A stretch of 64,000 bases of DNA from CBDDKW01 sp965230425 (lineage in GTDB: Bacteria > Pseudomonadota > Gammaproteobacteria > UBA1113), in NCBI GenBank assembly GCA_965230425.1, contig CBDDKW010000020.1, positions 152,893 through 216,892 of the forward strand. The letters run 5' to 3'. This document shows, piece after piece, positions 17,991 through 28,600 of the stretch. How positions within the stretch are numbered: position 1 is the first letter of the stretch; each line of letters starts with the position of its first letter. The translations under genes and the position numbers were made by a program. The notes under the pieces were generated by a model. The model was given only the letters and a program-made list of their open reading frames with translations, had not been told where the DNA came from and ran no database searches.

Positions 17991-19124
17991 TTATGTTACG
18001 CGTAACCACTGATTAAAATCTTTTACCGATACTGGCTGGCTAATGTAGTAGCCTTGGCCAGTATCGCAGCCTAATTCTGTTAATAACTGCCAAGCCTCGG
18101 CAGTTTCCAAGCCCGCTGTACTGGTTTTGAAGTCTAAATCATGGGCCAAATTTATCATTGCTTTCAGCATTTGCTCAGCTTCAGGATCTGAGTCTACCCG
18201 TAATGCAAAAGCTTTATCCATTTTAATGGTATCGAAAGGTAATTTTACCAGCTCCGGTAGAGAAACTTTAGCATTGCCAAAGCCATCAATCACTAATTGA
18301 AAGCCATATTTTTTTAAATGTGCCAGCGTTTTTTCAAAGCGTTGGTATTGAGTAATGGCAATATTTTCTGAAATATCTAAGGCAATTTTTTGTGGTTGTA
18401 TGCCTTGTTGAAGCGCCAGTTCATTTAAATGATACGGGAGATCAGCTTCAGCGAGGATGGAGTCAGAAAGATTAAGACTACATTCTAAATTGACTCTTTC
18501 TTTATTCCAGGCAGCGACTTGGGCAAAACAGTGTTTAAAGGTCCAATAACTTAGGTCCATCATCAAATGCGCTTTTTCAGCGAAAGGCAAAATATGTGCA
18601 GGGATCAAAATGCCATGTTGCGGATGACGCCAACGGATCAATGCTTCCGCGCCAATGATTTGTTGAGATTTGAGTGCAACCACTGGTTGGTAAAAGAGTT
18701 CAAATTGATTATCTTGTAGTGCCACAAGAAATTGTTCTTTCGTGAGTGCTCCACGAGATTTTTCAATGTGATAGAGTTTGTCAGCCAATGCATCGAGAAT
18801 GATCGGCTTTTCTAATGTTCCGAGTAAATTTAGTTGCTCACAGCGTCCGATGGCCATCTGCGAGCAGGTAAATTGATGTTGGCTATGTAATAAAATAACG
18901 GCAGTGCTTGAGTTGTTAGATGCCAGAGTATTGAGTAATTTATCATGTGCAGGATGGTCTTGATCGATGATGATGGCTTGCGGATCATACTGCTTAAGAA
19001 TATCAACCGAGCCATTGAGGGTACGAGCACTTAAAACTTTGTAGCCGCAGCTGTGACCATACTGTTGAATTTGTTCACAGATCCTATTTTCGCGACTAAG
19101 CAGGTGAATATATTCATTAGTCAT
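17991..19124 (-). CDS. EAL-domain protein with degenerate active site and receiver-like N-terminus
   Basis: The ATG at 19124 is chosen because AAGGA lies seven bases upstream; an in-frame ATG at 19181 has no such site. Residues 1 to ~120 resemble a receiver or pseudo-receiver fold with an IIIDQDHP segment. From FELFYQPVV the protein is an EAL domain. EAL itself is intact (GAEALIRW), as are the NLS and KMDK sites. However, the metal motif DDFG reads DGFG and the later AEG glutamate region reads TAGLET. Loss of those ligands argues that it binds or senses cyclic di-GMP, or acts through protein contacts, rather than degrading it. No GGDEF domain is attached. Confidence 0.85.
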   Translation of the reverse strand: MTNEYIHLLSRENRICEQIQQYGHSCGYKVLSARTLNGSVDILKQYDPQAIIIDQDHPAHDKLLNTLASNNSSTAVILLHSQHQFTCSQMAIGRCEQLNLLGTLEKPIILDALADKLYHIEKSRGALTKEQFLVALQDNQFELFYQPVVALKSQQIIGAEALIRWRHPQHGILIPAHILPFAEKAHLMMDLSYWTFKHCFAQVAAWNKERVNLECSLNLSDSILAEADLPYHLNELALQQGIQPQKIALDISENIAITQYQRFEKTLAHLKKYGFQLVIDGFGNAKVSLPELVKLPFDTIKMDKAFALRVDSDPEAEQMLKAMINLAHDLDFKTSTAGLETAEAWQLLTELGCDTGQGYYISQPVSVKDFNQWLRVT

Positions 19125-19399
19125 ATTGCTATCCTTACACATTGTATCCATTTTGCTCGCATAGTGGGTCGTTTGAAACAAATTCGACCACTAATTTCAC
19201 AGGCTGTATTTGTATATCGGCTGCTTGGCAGGAAACTTTAGGTTTTTTTGTAAAAAGAGACAATTTTTTATAAATATTTGTAAAAAACAAGTATTTAAGG
19301 CTTGCCAGAACAGAAATAGCGAGCAATAATAGATGTCACTCCTAATGAATGTTATTTAGGATTTATAACTATTCACGTTAACTAAACAAGGGAATGGAT

Positions 19400-21001
19400 A
19401 TGAGGGTTAATACTAGTTTTCCACAGCGGAGATTGCTCAAGTCTCTAATATGCTGTTCAGTATTGGGGGTTTGTTCTAGTCTTGTTGTGTCAACAGCCTC
19501 AGCAATCACCTTGCAGAATGCTGTTCATCAAACACTGACAACACATCCAGACATTTTAAGTGCAAAGTCTGCTGAAACTGCAGCTCGCCATGATGTCCGT
19601 CAAGCTCAAGGTGGTTTTTTACCAAGCGTTGATCTTGAAGCTGGCATAGGTAAGGAATACAGCAATAATCCTGCAACACGTGCAGCAATTAGGCAAGATA
19701 CGCGCACCTTAACTCGTCAAGAAAGTGCTTTGCGTGCAAGCCAGCTATTGTTTGATGGTGGCAATGTTAAGAATACAGTGGCGCAACGTCGTGCAGATTT
19801 TTTGACCCGTCATCACCAAGTATCCGAATCACAAGATGCTTTAGCCTTTGATGCGGCTGATGCATATTTGAACGTTATTCGCCAGCGTGAAATAGTCAGG
19901 ATCCGTAAATCAGACGTAGCAGCGCATATTGAAACACTTGCAAAAGTGCGTAAACGCTTGAAAGCGGGTGCTGGACGTAAATCAGAACTAGATCTCGTAG
20001 ATAGTAGGTTAGCTTTATCTAGAGCGCGCTTAACCCGTGCCCAAGGTGACTTACGTGACTCCTACGATACTTATTATAAAGTGATTGGTACACGTGTACC
20101 TGATCATTTAGTGGTACCAACATTACCTACAACACCGGTAACATTAACTGCTGCGCAACATACAGCCATGGGTATTAATCCATCAGTTGCGGCTTTAGAG
20201 TCTCAGGTTGATGCTAATACAGCAGCAATCGGTGTGGCTCGTTCTGCTTATTTCCCAACCTTTACTGTGGATGCAGGTGGTACAGCACAAAATGATTTAG
20301 ATGGTGTGAAAGGTCACAATAACGATGCAGAGCTTATGGTTCGTATGCGTTATAACCTCTTCAACGGTGGTAGCGATAAAGCAGCTATTGACTCAGCTAT
20401 CGCGCGTGAAACAGAAGCACGTCATGATTTAGATAATATCCGTCGCGATGTGGCTGAAGATGTCGCGTTATCATGGAACAATTTACAAGCATCCATTAAA
20501 CGTCTGCCTAATCTGCGTATACACAGAGATCAAAGTAGAAACGTATTTATCGCTTACGGCAAGCAATTCCAATTAGGTCAACGTACATTATTTGACTTAT
20601 TGAATGCTGAAACTGAGTACATTGATGCTAAAGCAAGTTTAACTGATGGCATCTATGACGTTAGAAGTGGTACTTACCGATTATTAGCAAGCACGGGTAC
20701 GATTATTCCGAAAATGTTTGGTAATAACCAAACTGTAAGAACTAACTTACCTCGTGTCTACGGCGCTAAAGGTAAGGGCGGTAAACAAATCGCTCAATCC
20801 AAAGGAATGAAAAATATTCCTGCTGACAAAGATGTGAGCTTAGCTGATTTCATTACTGTGCCAAGTAACGGTAAGAAATCATCGACCAAACTAGCTGCAA
20901 ACCATCATTCCTCTGGAGCTGATGCAAATGCTAGCAAAGGGCATGGTAAAGGCAAGTCCTCACAAAATGCTAAAAAAAACAGCAAGGCCAAACAAGCCTA
21001 G
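19400..21001 (+). CDS. TolC-family outer membrane efflux/type I secretion protein
   Basis: The ATG at 19400 has AAGGGA at the right distance, while the ATG at 19394 abuts it. A signal peptide ends near STASA. The mature part is a normal TolC-type trimeric channel with two coiled-coil halves: LQNAVHQTLTTHPDI, LRASQLLFDGG, then a second repeat with VAALESQVDANTAAIGVARSAYFPTF and FDLLNAETEY. A Lys/Gly/Ser-rich tail follows from residue ~450 and stops at 20,999-21,001. The tail contains an A8 run (20972-20979), and a -1 shift there opens directly into the SPOR reading frame that follows, so the annotated stop may not be the true end. It heads the type I secretion cluster. Confidence 0.88.
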   Translation: MRVNTSFPQRRLLKSLICCSVLGVCSSLVVSTASAITLQNAVHQTLTTHPDILSAKSAETAARHDVRQAQGGFLPSVDLEAGIGKEYSNNPATRAAIRQDTRTLTRQESALRASQLLFDGGNVKNTVAQRRADFLTRHHQVSESQDALAFDAADAYLNVIRQREIVRIRKSDVAAHIETLAKVRKRLKAGAGRKSELDLVDSRLALSRARLTRAQGDLRDSYDTYYKVIGTRVPDHLVVPTLPTTPVTLTAAQHTAMGINPSVAALESQVDANTAAIGVARSAYFPTFTVDAGGTAQNDLDGVKGHNNDAELMVRMRYNLFNGGSDKAAIDSAIARETEARHDLDNIRRDVAEDVALSWNNLQASIKRLPNLRIHRDQSRNVFIAYGKQFQLGQRTLFDLLNAETEYIDAKASLTDGIYDVRSGTYRLLASTGTIIPKMFGNNQTVRTNLPRVYGAKGKGGKQIAQSKGMKNIPADKDVSLADFITVPSNGKKSSTKLAANHHSSGADANASKGHGKGKSSQNAKKNSKAKQA

Positions 21002-21039
21002 CTAGTCTCAACACTGCAAAGCAGAATGATGTACAAAAT

Positions 21040-21396
21040 GTGCATCATTCTGCTAAAGCGGTACCTTCCCACACTCTTACTACCGATGAAAACCATTTAT
21101 TAGCAATGAATAGTGATCACTATACATTGCAGTTAGTGGCAATGGCTTCAGAATCTCAGTTAAATAATATGGTTGTGGATAGGCATTTACAAAGTCATAC
21201 CAGCTATTATCACGCCCAATTAAATGGTAAGAATATGTACATATTAACCATGGGTAATTATGCGAATAAATATTTAGCAGCAGATGCTATATCTCATTTA
21301 CCTAGTTCACTGCGTGATTTACACCCAATAGTACGTAGTGTTGCATCCGTGCAGCAACGAATTAAGGCCGGTCAGGTAAATGCTGGAATAGCTTAA
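21040..21396 (+). CDS. SPOR-like domain, probably the C-terminus of the TolC-type gene after a -1 frameshift
   Basis: The segment YTLQLVAMASESQLNNMV ... YYHAQLNGKNMYILTMGNYANKYLAADAISHLP has the pattern of a SPOR peptidoglycan-binding repeat. The only in-frame starts are a GTG at 21040 without a ribosome-binding site and an internal ATG. The frame is open leftwards to the A8 run inside the TolC-type gene. Either one polypeptide is made by slippage at A AAA AAC (20974-20980), or one base is wrong in the assembly. A TolC-SPOR fusion would anchor the channel at the cell wall. An independent protein is less likely. Confidence 0.6.
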   Translation: MHHSAKAVPSHTLTTDENHLLAMNSDHYTLQLVAMASESQLNNMVVDRHLQSHTSYYHAQLNGKNMYILTMGNYANKYLAADAISHLPSSLRDLHPIVRSVASVQQRIKAGQVNAGIA

Positions 21397-21432
21397 AAGT
21401 TAAACATCAATTTATTGTGTATAGGAAAAGTG

Positions 21433-21493
21433 CCGTCATCCCGCGGTTTGACCGTGGGATCTTGGACCCCGTGGTTAAACCACGGGGTGACGG
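21433..21493. repeat. Tandem hairpin repeat after the SPOR frame
   Basis: The block begins CCGTCATCCCGCGG and ends GGGGTGACGG. It contains CCCCGTGGTT paired with AACCACGGGG and a second stem ATCCC...GGGAT. It is the GTCATCCCGC-type palindromic repeat seen between genes of many intracellular proteobacteria. It could act as a terminator for the upstream gene. Confidence 0.65.
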
Positions 21494-21730
21494 AGGATAA
21501 AAAACAAAATGATAAATGTCAGCAGTTACTCTTATAACTTGCCTCACATAAAACGCATTACAAAAATACACAATAACGGCAAAAAACTGGCAATTGCGAA
21601 AATATTTTTGTTTATTAATGCGAATTATTCCAACTCTACTATACTGTATACAACGCACACCACGGGTAACCCCCTGGTGTTTATAGAGAATTTTATAAAT
21701 AATGGATAATGACTCTATTAAGGAGCAATA

Positions 21731-23887
21731 GTGGCAGAAGCGGAGTTTGAAGGCGTTGCGAGGGAAGTGACGCTCAATGATCCTTTACTTGAATGCTTAG
21801 TGATCATTACAAAATTGAAGGAGCGCCCATATTCTGCCGATTCTTTAAAGGCTGGCCTACCTTTGATTGATTCACACTTTACTCCTAATTTATTTATCCG
21901 TGCAGCACAACGTGCAGGATTAAATGCAAAAGTTGTGCGCCGACCATTGAACAAAATATCCTCACTAGTCTTACCCGCAGTGTTACTCCTTAATAATGGT
22001 CAAGCCTGCGTCTACCGTGAGCGCAATAGCGATGGTTCAGCTCAGGTGATATTCCCAGAGATGGGTGATGAAATTGCCCGCGTAGATTTAGACAATCTCG
22101 CTAAAGAATATTCAGGTTATGCAATTTTCATTCAAACTCATGAAGAATTTGAAACCCGTGCTGAAGAAGAAAAATTTAATGTCAATCCACGCAACTGGTT
22201 CTGGGGAACCCTGTGGCGATTTAAGCGCGTTTATTTTCAAGTTATCTTAGCGGCACTGTTTATTAACTTATTTGCATTGGCAACACCGCTATTTGTCATG
22301 AATGTTTATGATAGGGTGGTTCCTAATAATGCTATTGAGACATTGTGGGTCTTGGCCATCGGTGTCTTGATCGTTTTTAGCTTCGATTTTATTTTACGTA
22401 CTTTGCGAGGTTATTTTATTGATCTTGCTGGAAAAAAAGTTGATATTATTTTAGCCAGCGCGCTATTCCAACAAGTCCTGGGGATCCAAATGAAAGTGCG
22501 TCCTGCATCAACAGGCGTACAAGCAAACCATTTACGAGACTTTGAGAATGTCAGGGACTTTTTTACTTCAGCAACCATTGCCAGTATTGTCGATTTACCT
22601 TTTATCTTCTTATTTATTTGGATTATTTATCTATTAGCTGGGTCAATTGCATTAATTCCCTTAATTGCTATTCCATTGGTTGTGATTGTTGCCGTTTTAA
22701 TTAGTATCCCACTGAATCGTGCCGTGGCTAAATCTTTTGTGGGTAGTTCACAAAAGCATGCGATATTAATCGAATCTTTGGGTAATTTAGATGTGATTAA
22801 AAGTGTGTCTGCTGAAGGCTTAACCCTAGGTCGGTGGGAAAAATATGTGGGTATCACCGCAGAGGCAGGATTAAAGTCACGATTTTACTCCACATTAGCT
22901 GTGAATTTTACCACGGTAGTACACTATGGTGTGACCGTTGCTGTGGTTGTCTTCGGCGTATATATGATTGAAAAAGGCGATTTGACCGTCGGGGGTTTGA
23001 TTGCTAGTACCATCTTAAGTGGGCGAGCATTAGCGCCACTTGGGCAAATCACTAGTTTGTTAACACGTTACCAGTTAACAAAACTGTCCTTACAAGCCTT
23101 AAACAATGTCATGGATATGCCCCTAGAGCGACCAACAAGGCATAAATTCCTGCATCGGCCTAAGTTTGATGGTGAGATTGAATTTGAAGAAGTCAGCTTT
23201 AAATATCCCGAGCAAGAAATGGATTTATTTAAATCTTTAAGTTTTAAAATTAAATCCGGTAAGAAAGTGGGTATTATTGGTAGCATGGGATCGGGCAAAT
23301 CAACCCTACAAAAATTATTGATGGGCTTCTATGCTCCGGACAGTGGAGCCATTCGCATTGATGGAACAGATATGAGTCAGATTGATCCTGCAGACTTACG
23401 GCGTCATATTGGCTATGTGCAGCAGGAACCAAAGTTATTTTTTGGAACTGTGCGAGACAATATCGCTATGAAAGCTCCCTGGGTAGAAGACCAAGCCATA
23501 TTAGAAGCTGCGACTTTATCAGGTGCACATCAATTTATCGCTAGACATCCCAGTGGCTATGATATGCCAGTTGGTGAGAGTGGTGCAGGTTTATCCGGCG
23601 GTCAATGCCAATCAATTACCATCGCCCGTGCGATTTTGTTATCACCGACGATGCTGCTGCTAGATGAGCCAACTAGCTCTATGGATAACAGTACGGAGCA
23701 TGCATTTATTCGCAACATTAAAGAAAGTATGCAAGAGAAGACAGTCTTGCTGGTTACACATAAAATGTCATTACTCGATTTGGTTGATAGATTATTAGTT
23801 TTACAAAATGGTAAAGTTGTTGCTGATGGACCTAAGCAGCAAGTATTAGAATTTTTAACCCAATTAAATAAAGAAAGAGACGAGTAG
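21731..23887 (+). CDS. Type I secretion ABC exporter (HlyB/LapB-like)
   Basis: This 718-residue inner-membrane exporter starts at a GTG preceded by AGGAG. Residues 1-140 form a C39-like domain without the peptidase catalytic set, as in exporters of RTX and adhesin substrates. Then come six membrane helices (~165-440) and an ATPase domain with Walker A GSMGSGKST (K523), signature LSGGQ near 621, Walker B LLLDEPTS and the VTHK H-loop. Two bases separate it from the HlyD-type gene. No RTX-type substrate is encoded nearby. Confidence 0.92.
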   Translation: MAEAEFEGVAREVTLNDPLLECLVIITKLKERPYSADSLKAGLPLIDSHFTPNLFIRAAQRAGLNAKVVRRPLNKISSLVLPAVLLLNNGQACVYRERNSDGSAQVIFPEMGDEIARVDLDNLAKEYSGYAIFIQTHEEFETRAEEEKFNVNPRNWFWGTLWRFKRVYFQVILAALFINLFALATPLFVMNVYDRVVPNNAIETLWVLAIGVLIVFSFDFILRTLRGYFIDLAGKKVDIILASALFQQVLGIQMKVRPASTGVQANHLRDFENVRDFFTSATIASIVDLPFIFLFIWIIYLLAGSIALIPLIAIPLVVIVAVLISIPLNRAVAKSFVGSSQKHAILIESLGNLDVIKSVSAEGLTLGRWEKYVGITAEAGLKSRFYSTLAVNFTTVVHYGVTVAVVVFGVYMIEKGDLTVGGLIASTILSGRALAPLGQITSLLTRYQLTKLSLQALNNVMDMPLERPTRHKFLHRPKFDGEIEFEEVSFKYPEQEMDLFKSLSFKIKSGKKVGIIGSMGSGKSTLQKLLMGFYAPDSGAIRIDGTDMSQIDPADLRRHIGYVQQEPKLFFGTVRDNIAMKAPWVEDQAILEAATLSGAHQFIARHPSGYDMPVGESGAGLSGGQCQSITIARAILLSPTMLLLDEPTSSMDNSTEHAFIRNIKESMQEKTVLLVTHKMSLLDLVDRLLVLQNGKVVADGPKQQVLEFLTQLNKERDE

Positions 23888-23888
23888 C

Positions 23889-25223
23889 ATGGGTAAAGAG
23901 CCTGATGATGACAATAAAAATATCAATGATGATGAAAATCTGCATGAAGATGAACATATGCATGCGGATGACAATGTTGAGCAAGACGTTAGTGTCAGTA
24001 ATGATAAAGTCAAAGATGTTAAGCCAGAGTACGAAGATCTAGATTTCATTGACGATAGTCGACGAGCGATTTTAAATGAATCAGGTGGTTGGTCTAATGT
24101 GCTTTTATATAGCATTGTTTTATTTTTAATCATTGCGGTCATTTGGGCGAAGTTTGCCGTACTTGATGAAATCACTCGCGCAGAAGGTAAAGTCATTCCA
24201 TCTTCACAAGTGCAGGTTATTCAGAATTTAGAAGGTGGTATTTTATCTGAGATATTGGTATCTGAAGGTGATGTTGTTGAGAAAGATCAAGTCTTACTCC
24301 GAATCGACGATACCAGATTCTCTTCCTCATTCCGTGAAAATCGCAGTAAATATCTTTCTTTATTAGCTGCTGTTGCGCGGCTTCGTGCTGAAGCAACCGG
24401 TAAGAAAAAAGTGGCTTTCCCTGAGATTGTTAAAAGAGAAGCACCGGATTTACTCGCAAATGAACAACATTTATTTGACTCACAATATGAGCAATTGGAG
24501 TCAAGTTTAAAAACCTTACGCGGTAATTATTTATTGGCAGAAGAAGAATTAGCCATTACTAGGCCATTAGTAAAAGAAGGCTTAATGTCAAAACTTGAAT
24601 TACTACGTTTGCAACGTGAAGTGAATGAATTGAAGGGAAAAATTGATGCGGAAACTGATAATTTTCGTTCCCATGCCCAAGAAGAATTAAATACGAAAGA
24701 AGCTGAATTAACTTCATTATCTGAAGCATTAATGGCCATGGAAGACCGCGTAGTCAGGGCAACAGTACGTTCTCCCGTACACGGTACAGTGAAAAAAGTG
24801 AATATTGCGACCATTGGGGGGGTCATCCAGCCAGGTAAGGATATTATGGAAATCGTACCTTTAGAAGATACCTTATTAGTAGAAGCAAGAGTCCGTCCTT
24901 CAGATATTGCCTTTATACACCCGGGCCAAGAAGCGGTGGTAAAAGTGACAGCATATGATTATGCTATTTATGGTGGTTTAGATGGTGTCGTTGAATATAT
25001 TAGTGCGGATACCATAAAAGAAGATGAAAATGGTGAAGAAGAATATTATTATAAAATATTGGTTCGTACGGATACAAACCACTTAGGTTCTAATGAGAAG
25101 CCACTACCTATTATTCCAGGAATGATTGTTTCAGTCGATATTCTAACAGGTAAAAAATCCGTTTTAGATTATCTATTGAAACCTATATTGCGTGCTAAAT
25201 ATAGAGCATTATCAGAAAGATAA
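23889..25223 (+). CDS. HlyD-family membrane fusion protein of type I secretion
   Basis: A 444-residue periplasmic adaptor. Its first ~70 residues are unusually acidic and His/Asp/Glu-rich, followed by a single membrane helix (NVLLYSIVLFLIIAVIWAKF). Then come a lipoyl-like half (VIPSSQVQVIQNLEGGILSEI), a long coiled coil (~150-290) and the second lipoyl half and beta-barrel (ATVRSPVHGTVKKVN). It links the ABC exporter to the TolC-type channel. The acidic cytoplasmic extension is longer than usual. Confidence 0.92.
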   Translation: MGKEPDDDNKNINDDENLHEDEHMHADDNVEQDVSVSNDKVKDVKPEYEDLDFIDDSRRAILNESGGWSNVLLYSIVLFLIIAVIWAKFAVLDEITRAEGKVIPSSQVQVIQNLEGGILSEILVSEGDVVEKDQVLLRIDDTRFSSSFRENRSKYLSLLAAVARLRAEATGKKKVAFPEIVKREAPDLLANEQHLFDSQYEQLESSLKTLRGNYLLAEEELAITRPLVKEGLMSKLELLRLQREVNELKGKIDAETDNFRSHAQEELNTKEAELTSLSEALMAMEDRVVRATVRSPVHGTVKKVNIATIGGVIQPGKDIMEIVPLEDTLLVEARVRPSDIAFIHPGQEAVVKVTAYDYAIYGGLDGVVEYISADTIKEDENGEEEYYYKILVRTDTNHLGSNEKPLPIIPGMIVSVDILTGKKSVLDYLLKPILRAKYRALSER

Positions 25224-25257
25224 TCGGAGATTAGCATTAAGTATTGAGGAGAACAAC

Positions 25258-25611
25258 GTGTCTATTGATAGCGAGTTATCAACAGATAAAAAGTCACTCA
25301 CTATCACAATTGATGGTGATTTTGACTCAAGCATTGCTGAAGAATTCAAACAAGCCTATGAAGCGCATGATGAGCCACTAGAATTATTTATTCTAAATAT
25401 GCACACCATTCATTATATGGACAGTACGGCTTTAGGCTTATTATTAGTGATGCGAGAATACGCAGAAAATAATGGTATTGATATTCACATTGTTAATATG
25501 AACGACGTGGTCTTAGAAATATTCCGGGTATTAAATTTTCATAAATTATTTAAACCAGAATATAATAGAGAAACATATAAAGTAGATTGGGTTGCACATT
25601 TTCGAAATTAG
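25258..25611 (+). CDS. STAS-domain protein (anti-sigma-factor antagonist type)
   Basis: The GTG at 25258 has GAGGAGA seven bases upstream, which is better supported than the in-frame start at 25192 inside hlyD. The 117 residues form a single STAS domain, ITIDGDFDSSIAEEF through NMHTIHYMDSTALGLLLVMREY. The serine in MDSTALG is at the usual phosphorylation position. It probably takes part in a partner-switch that controls secretion or biofilm functions, given its place at the end of the type I secretion operon. Confidence 0.87.
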   Translation: MSIDSELSTDKKSLTITIDGDFDSSIAEEFKQAYEAHDEPLELFILNMHTIHYMDSTALGLLLVMREYAENNGIDIHIVNMNDVVLEIFRVLNFHKLFKPEYNRETYKVDWVAHFRN

Positions 25612-25623
25612 TTGGGTATAGCC

Positions 25624-28600
25624 ATGAATGATAAATTACTTGCAGGCTTTGACATTCCAACTTCACCGCTGCGAACGGCTATCACCGATGCCTACCACGC
25701 AGATGAAACGACCTGTGTTGAACATTTATTACATGAGGCAACATTGTCTCCTGCACAAAAAAAACAAATCCAGGCAACAGCAACAAAATTAGTTGAGATT
25801 GTACGCCAAAAGCGTGTTGGTCAGAGTGGTCTAGATGCTTTTTTATTACAATATGACTTATCCAGTGAAGAGGGTATTGCCCTTATGTGCATGGCGGAAG
25901 CTTTGCTACGGATCCCGGATGCAGGTACTGCCGATCAACTCATCAAAGATAAAATTACCTCAGCCAATTGGCAAGACCATGTGGGATCTAGCGAGTCAAT
26001 GTTTGTTAATGCTGCTACATGGGGATTAATGTTAACGGGCAAGGTCTATGATTGGCATGATGTGCAAGCTAAGACATTGACAAATAACATTAAACGCCTT
26101 GCAAGTCGTAGTGGTGAGCCTGTTATTCGCAAGGCTGTAACCTATGCTATGAAAGTACTAGGTCAGCAATTTGTTATGGGGCGGACGATTAAAGAAGCGT
26201 TAAAGCGTGCGAAAGTGCTTGAGGCGCAGGGTTATCGATATTCTTATGATATGTTAGGCGAGGCTGCACGCACTGAACAAGATGCACTCCTGTATTTTCA
26301 AGCGTATAGAGAAGCCATTGAAGCAATTGGTCGAGGGTCTAAAAAAACTGATTTTATTCATGGACCAGGGATTTCTGTAAAATTATCCGCTCTACATCCA
26401 CGTTATGAATTTTCTAAACAGCAGAGTGTCATAAAAGATATTTCTGATCGTTTATTAGAATTAGCTGTTTTAGCGAAACAATGGAATCTAAGTTTAACCG
26501 TAGATGCGGAGGAAGCCGATCGTTTAGACTTATCGCTAGATATTATTGAAAAAGTATTTTCTGATAGTGCATTGTCAGGCTGGGAAGGTTTTGGTTTAGC
26601 CGTGCAATCTTATCAAAAGCGCGCATGGGCAGTATTAGATTGGTTAGAGGATTTATCCCTACGTCATAAACGTCGGATTATGGTACGTTTAATTAAAGGT
26701 GCCTATTGGGATACGGAAATAAAACATGCGCAAAGCTTAGGTTTGCAAGGTTATCCTGTTTTTACACGTAAAAACTCTACTGATGTTTCCTTTATTGCCT
26801 GTGCAAAGAAGATAATAAGTGCGGAAAAAGCTTTTTATCCCATGTTTGCTACCCACAATGCCAATACGGTCGCGACGATTTTAACTTTAATGGGCAAGCG
26901 TAAAGATTATGAATTTCAATGTTTGCATGGTATGGGACAAACTTTATACGACGAAATCGTAGGTGAAGACAACTATGATGTCCCTTGTAGAATTTATGCG
27001 CCTGTAGGTAGTCACGAAGATTTACTTGCCTATTTGGTGCGTCGGCTATTAGAAAATGGCGCAAATACCTCTTTTGTTAACCGCATTGTCGATGAAGAGT
27101 TGCCGATTAAAGAGATTATTCGTGATCCTATGGAAAAAATCCGCAAATATCAGCATAAGCCACATCCTTTGATTCCTTTACCCAGTGCGCTATATGGAGA
27201 AGTGCGACAAAATTCGCGGGGTTGTGATTTGTCTCATTGGCATGAGTTACAAGCACTGGAAAAAGGTATCGCCCAAGCTCAAACACAACCCTGGCAGGCA
27301 AGTGCTTTAATTGAAGGCCAAGCTAATGCCGATGGTATTACCCAACCTGTCTTTAGTCCAGCTAATCACTCACAACAAATCGGTAGTATCACTGAGAGCA
27401 CACAGGCAGATATAGAGACGGCATTGACTACGGCAGAAAATAATTTCCCACAATGGAATTATCTTGGTGCTGAGAAACGTGCTGTCTGTCTTGAGGCAAC
27501 GGCTAAATTACTGGAGCAACATCGTGATCAATTGATTGCTATGGCAATCCATGAGGCAGGCAAAACTGTGCAGGATGCGGTTGCCGAAGTGCGTGAGGCG
27601 GTAGATTTTTGTTACTACTATGCTGCGCAGGCACGCCAGCATTTAGCTGAGCCAGAATTATTACCCGGACCAACAGGAGAATACAATGCCTTAAGCTACC
27701 AAGGTCGAGGTACTATTTTATGTATCAGTCCTTGGAATTTTCCTTTGGCTATATTTACTGGCCAAATTGCTGCTGCTTTAGTGACAGGTAATTGTGTTAT
27801 TGCAAAACCTGCTGAACAAACGCCCTTGATTGCTTATTTTGCTGTTGAATTATTTCATACTGCCGGTGTGCCGAAGTCAGTATTGCAATTATTACCAGGT
27901 AGTGGTGAGGTAGTCGGCGCCCAATTAGTCCAAGACCAACGTATTCATGGTGTCATGTTTACTGGCTCTACACAGACTGCACAGCAGATCCAGCGTAGCC
28001 TGAGCGAGCGCGGTGGTGCTATTGCCCCCTTAGTTGCGGAAACTGGCGGTTTAAATGCCATGATTGTGGATTCATCGGCACTACCAGAGCAAGTGGTTGT
28101 AGATGTTTGTGATTCAGCTTTTGGTAGTGCAGGTCAGCGGTGTTCAGCGCTAAGAGTTTTATTTGTTCAGGAAGATATTGCCTCTGGATTATTGGCCATG
28201 CTCAAAGGGGCCATGGCAGAATTATATGTAGGTCATCCTGGTCAGTTAAGTACAGATATTGGGCCGGTGATTGATGCCGATGCTTTAGCTATGTTACAAG
28301 ACCATTATCAACGCATGACAGAAGAAGCTGAGTTGATCCACCAAGTTGCATTACCTGCAGAATGCACTGCCGGGAATTATTTTGCGCCCTGTGCGTTTAA
28401 ATTATCATCTTTGGATCAACTAACACATGAAATTTTTGGGCCGATTTTACATGTGATTACTTATGCGGCTGATGAATTAGATGCGGTTATTGATAGTATT
28501 AATGCTACAGGGTATGGCTTAACTTTTGGGATCCATAGCCGTATAGATGTGAATATTGAATATATTAGCCAGCGCGTAAGGGCGGGCAATATTTATGTGA

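Noticed and set aside
21731..22150. Peptidase activity in the exporter's N-terminal C39-like domain
   Set aside because: The catalytic Cys-His set in its usual context is not present, so it is a non-cleaving docking domain.
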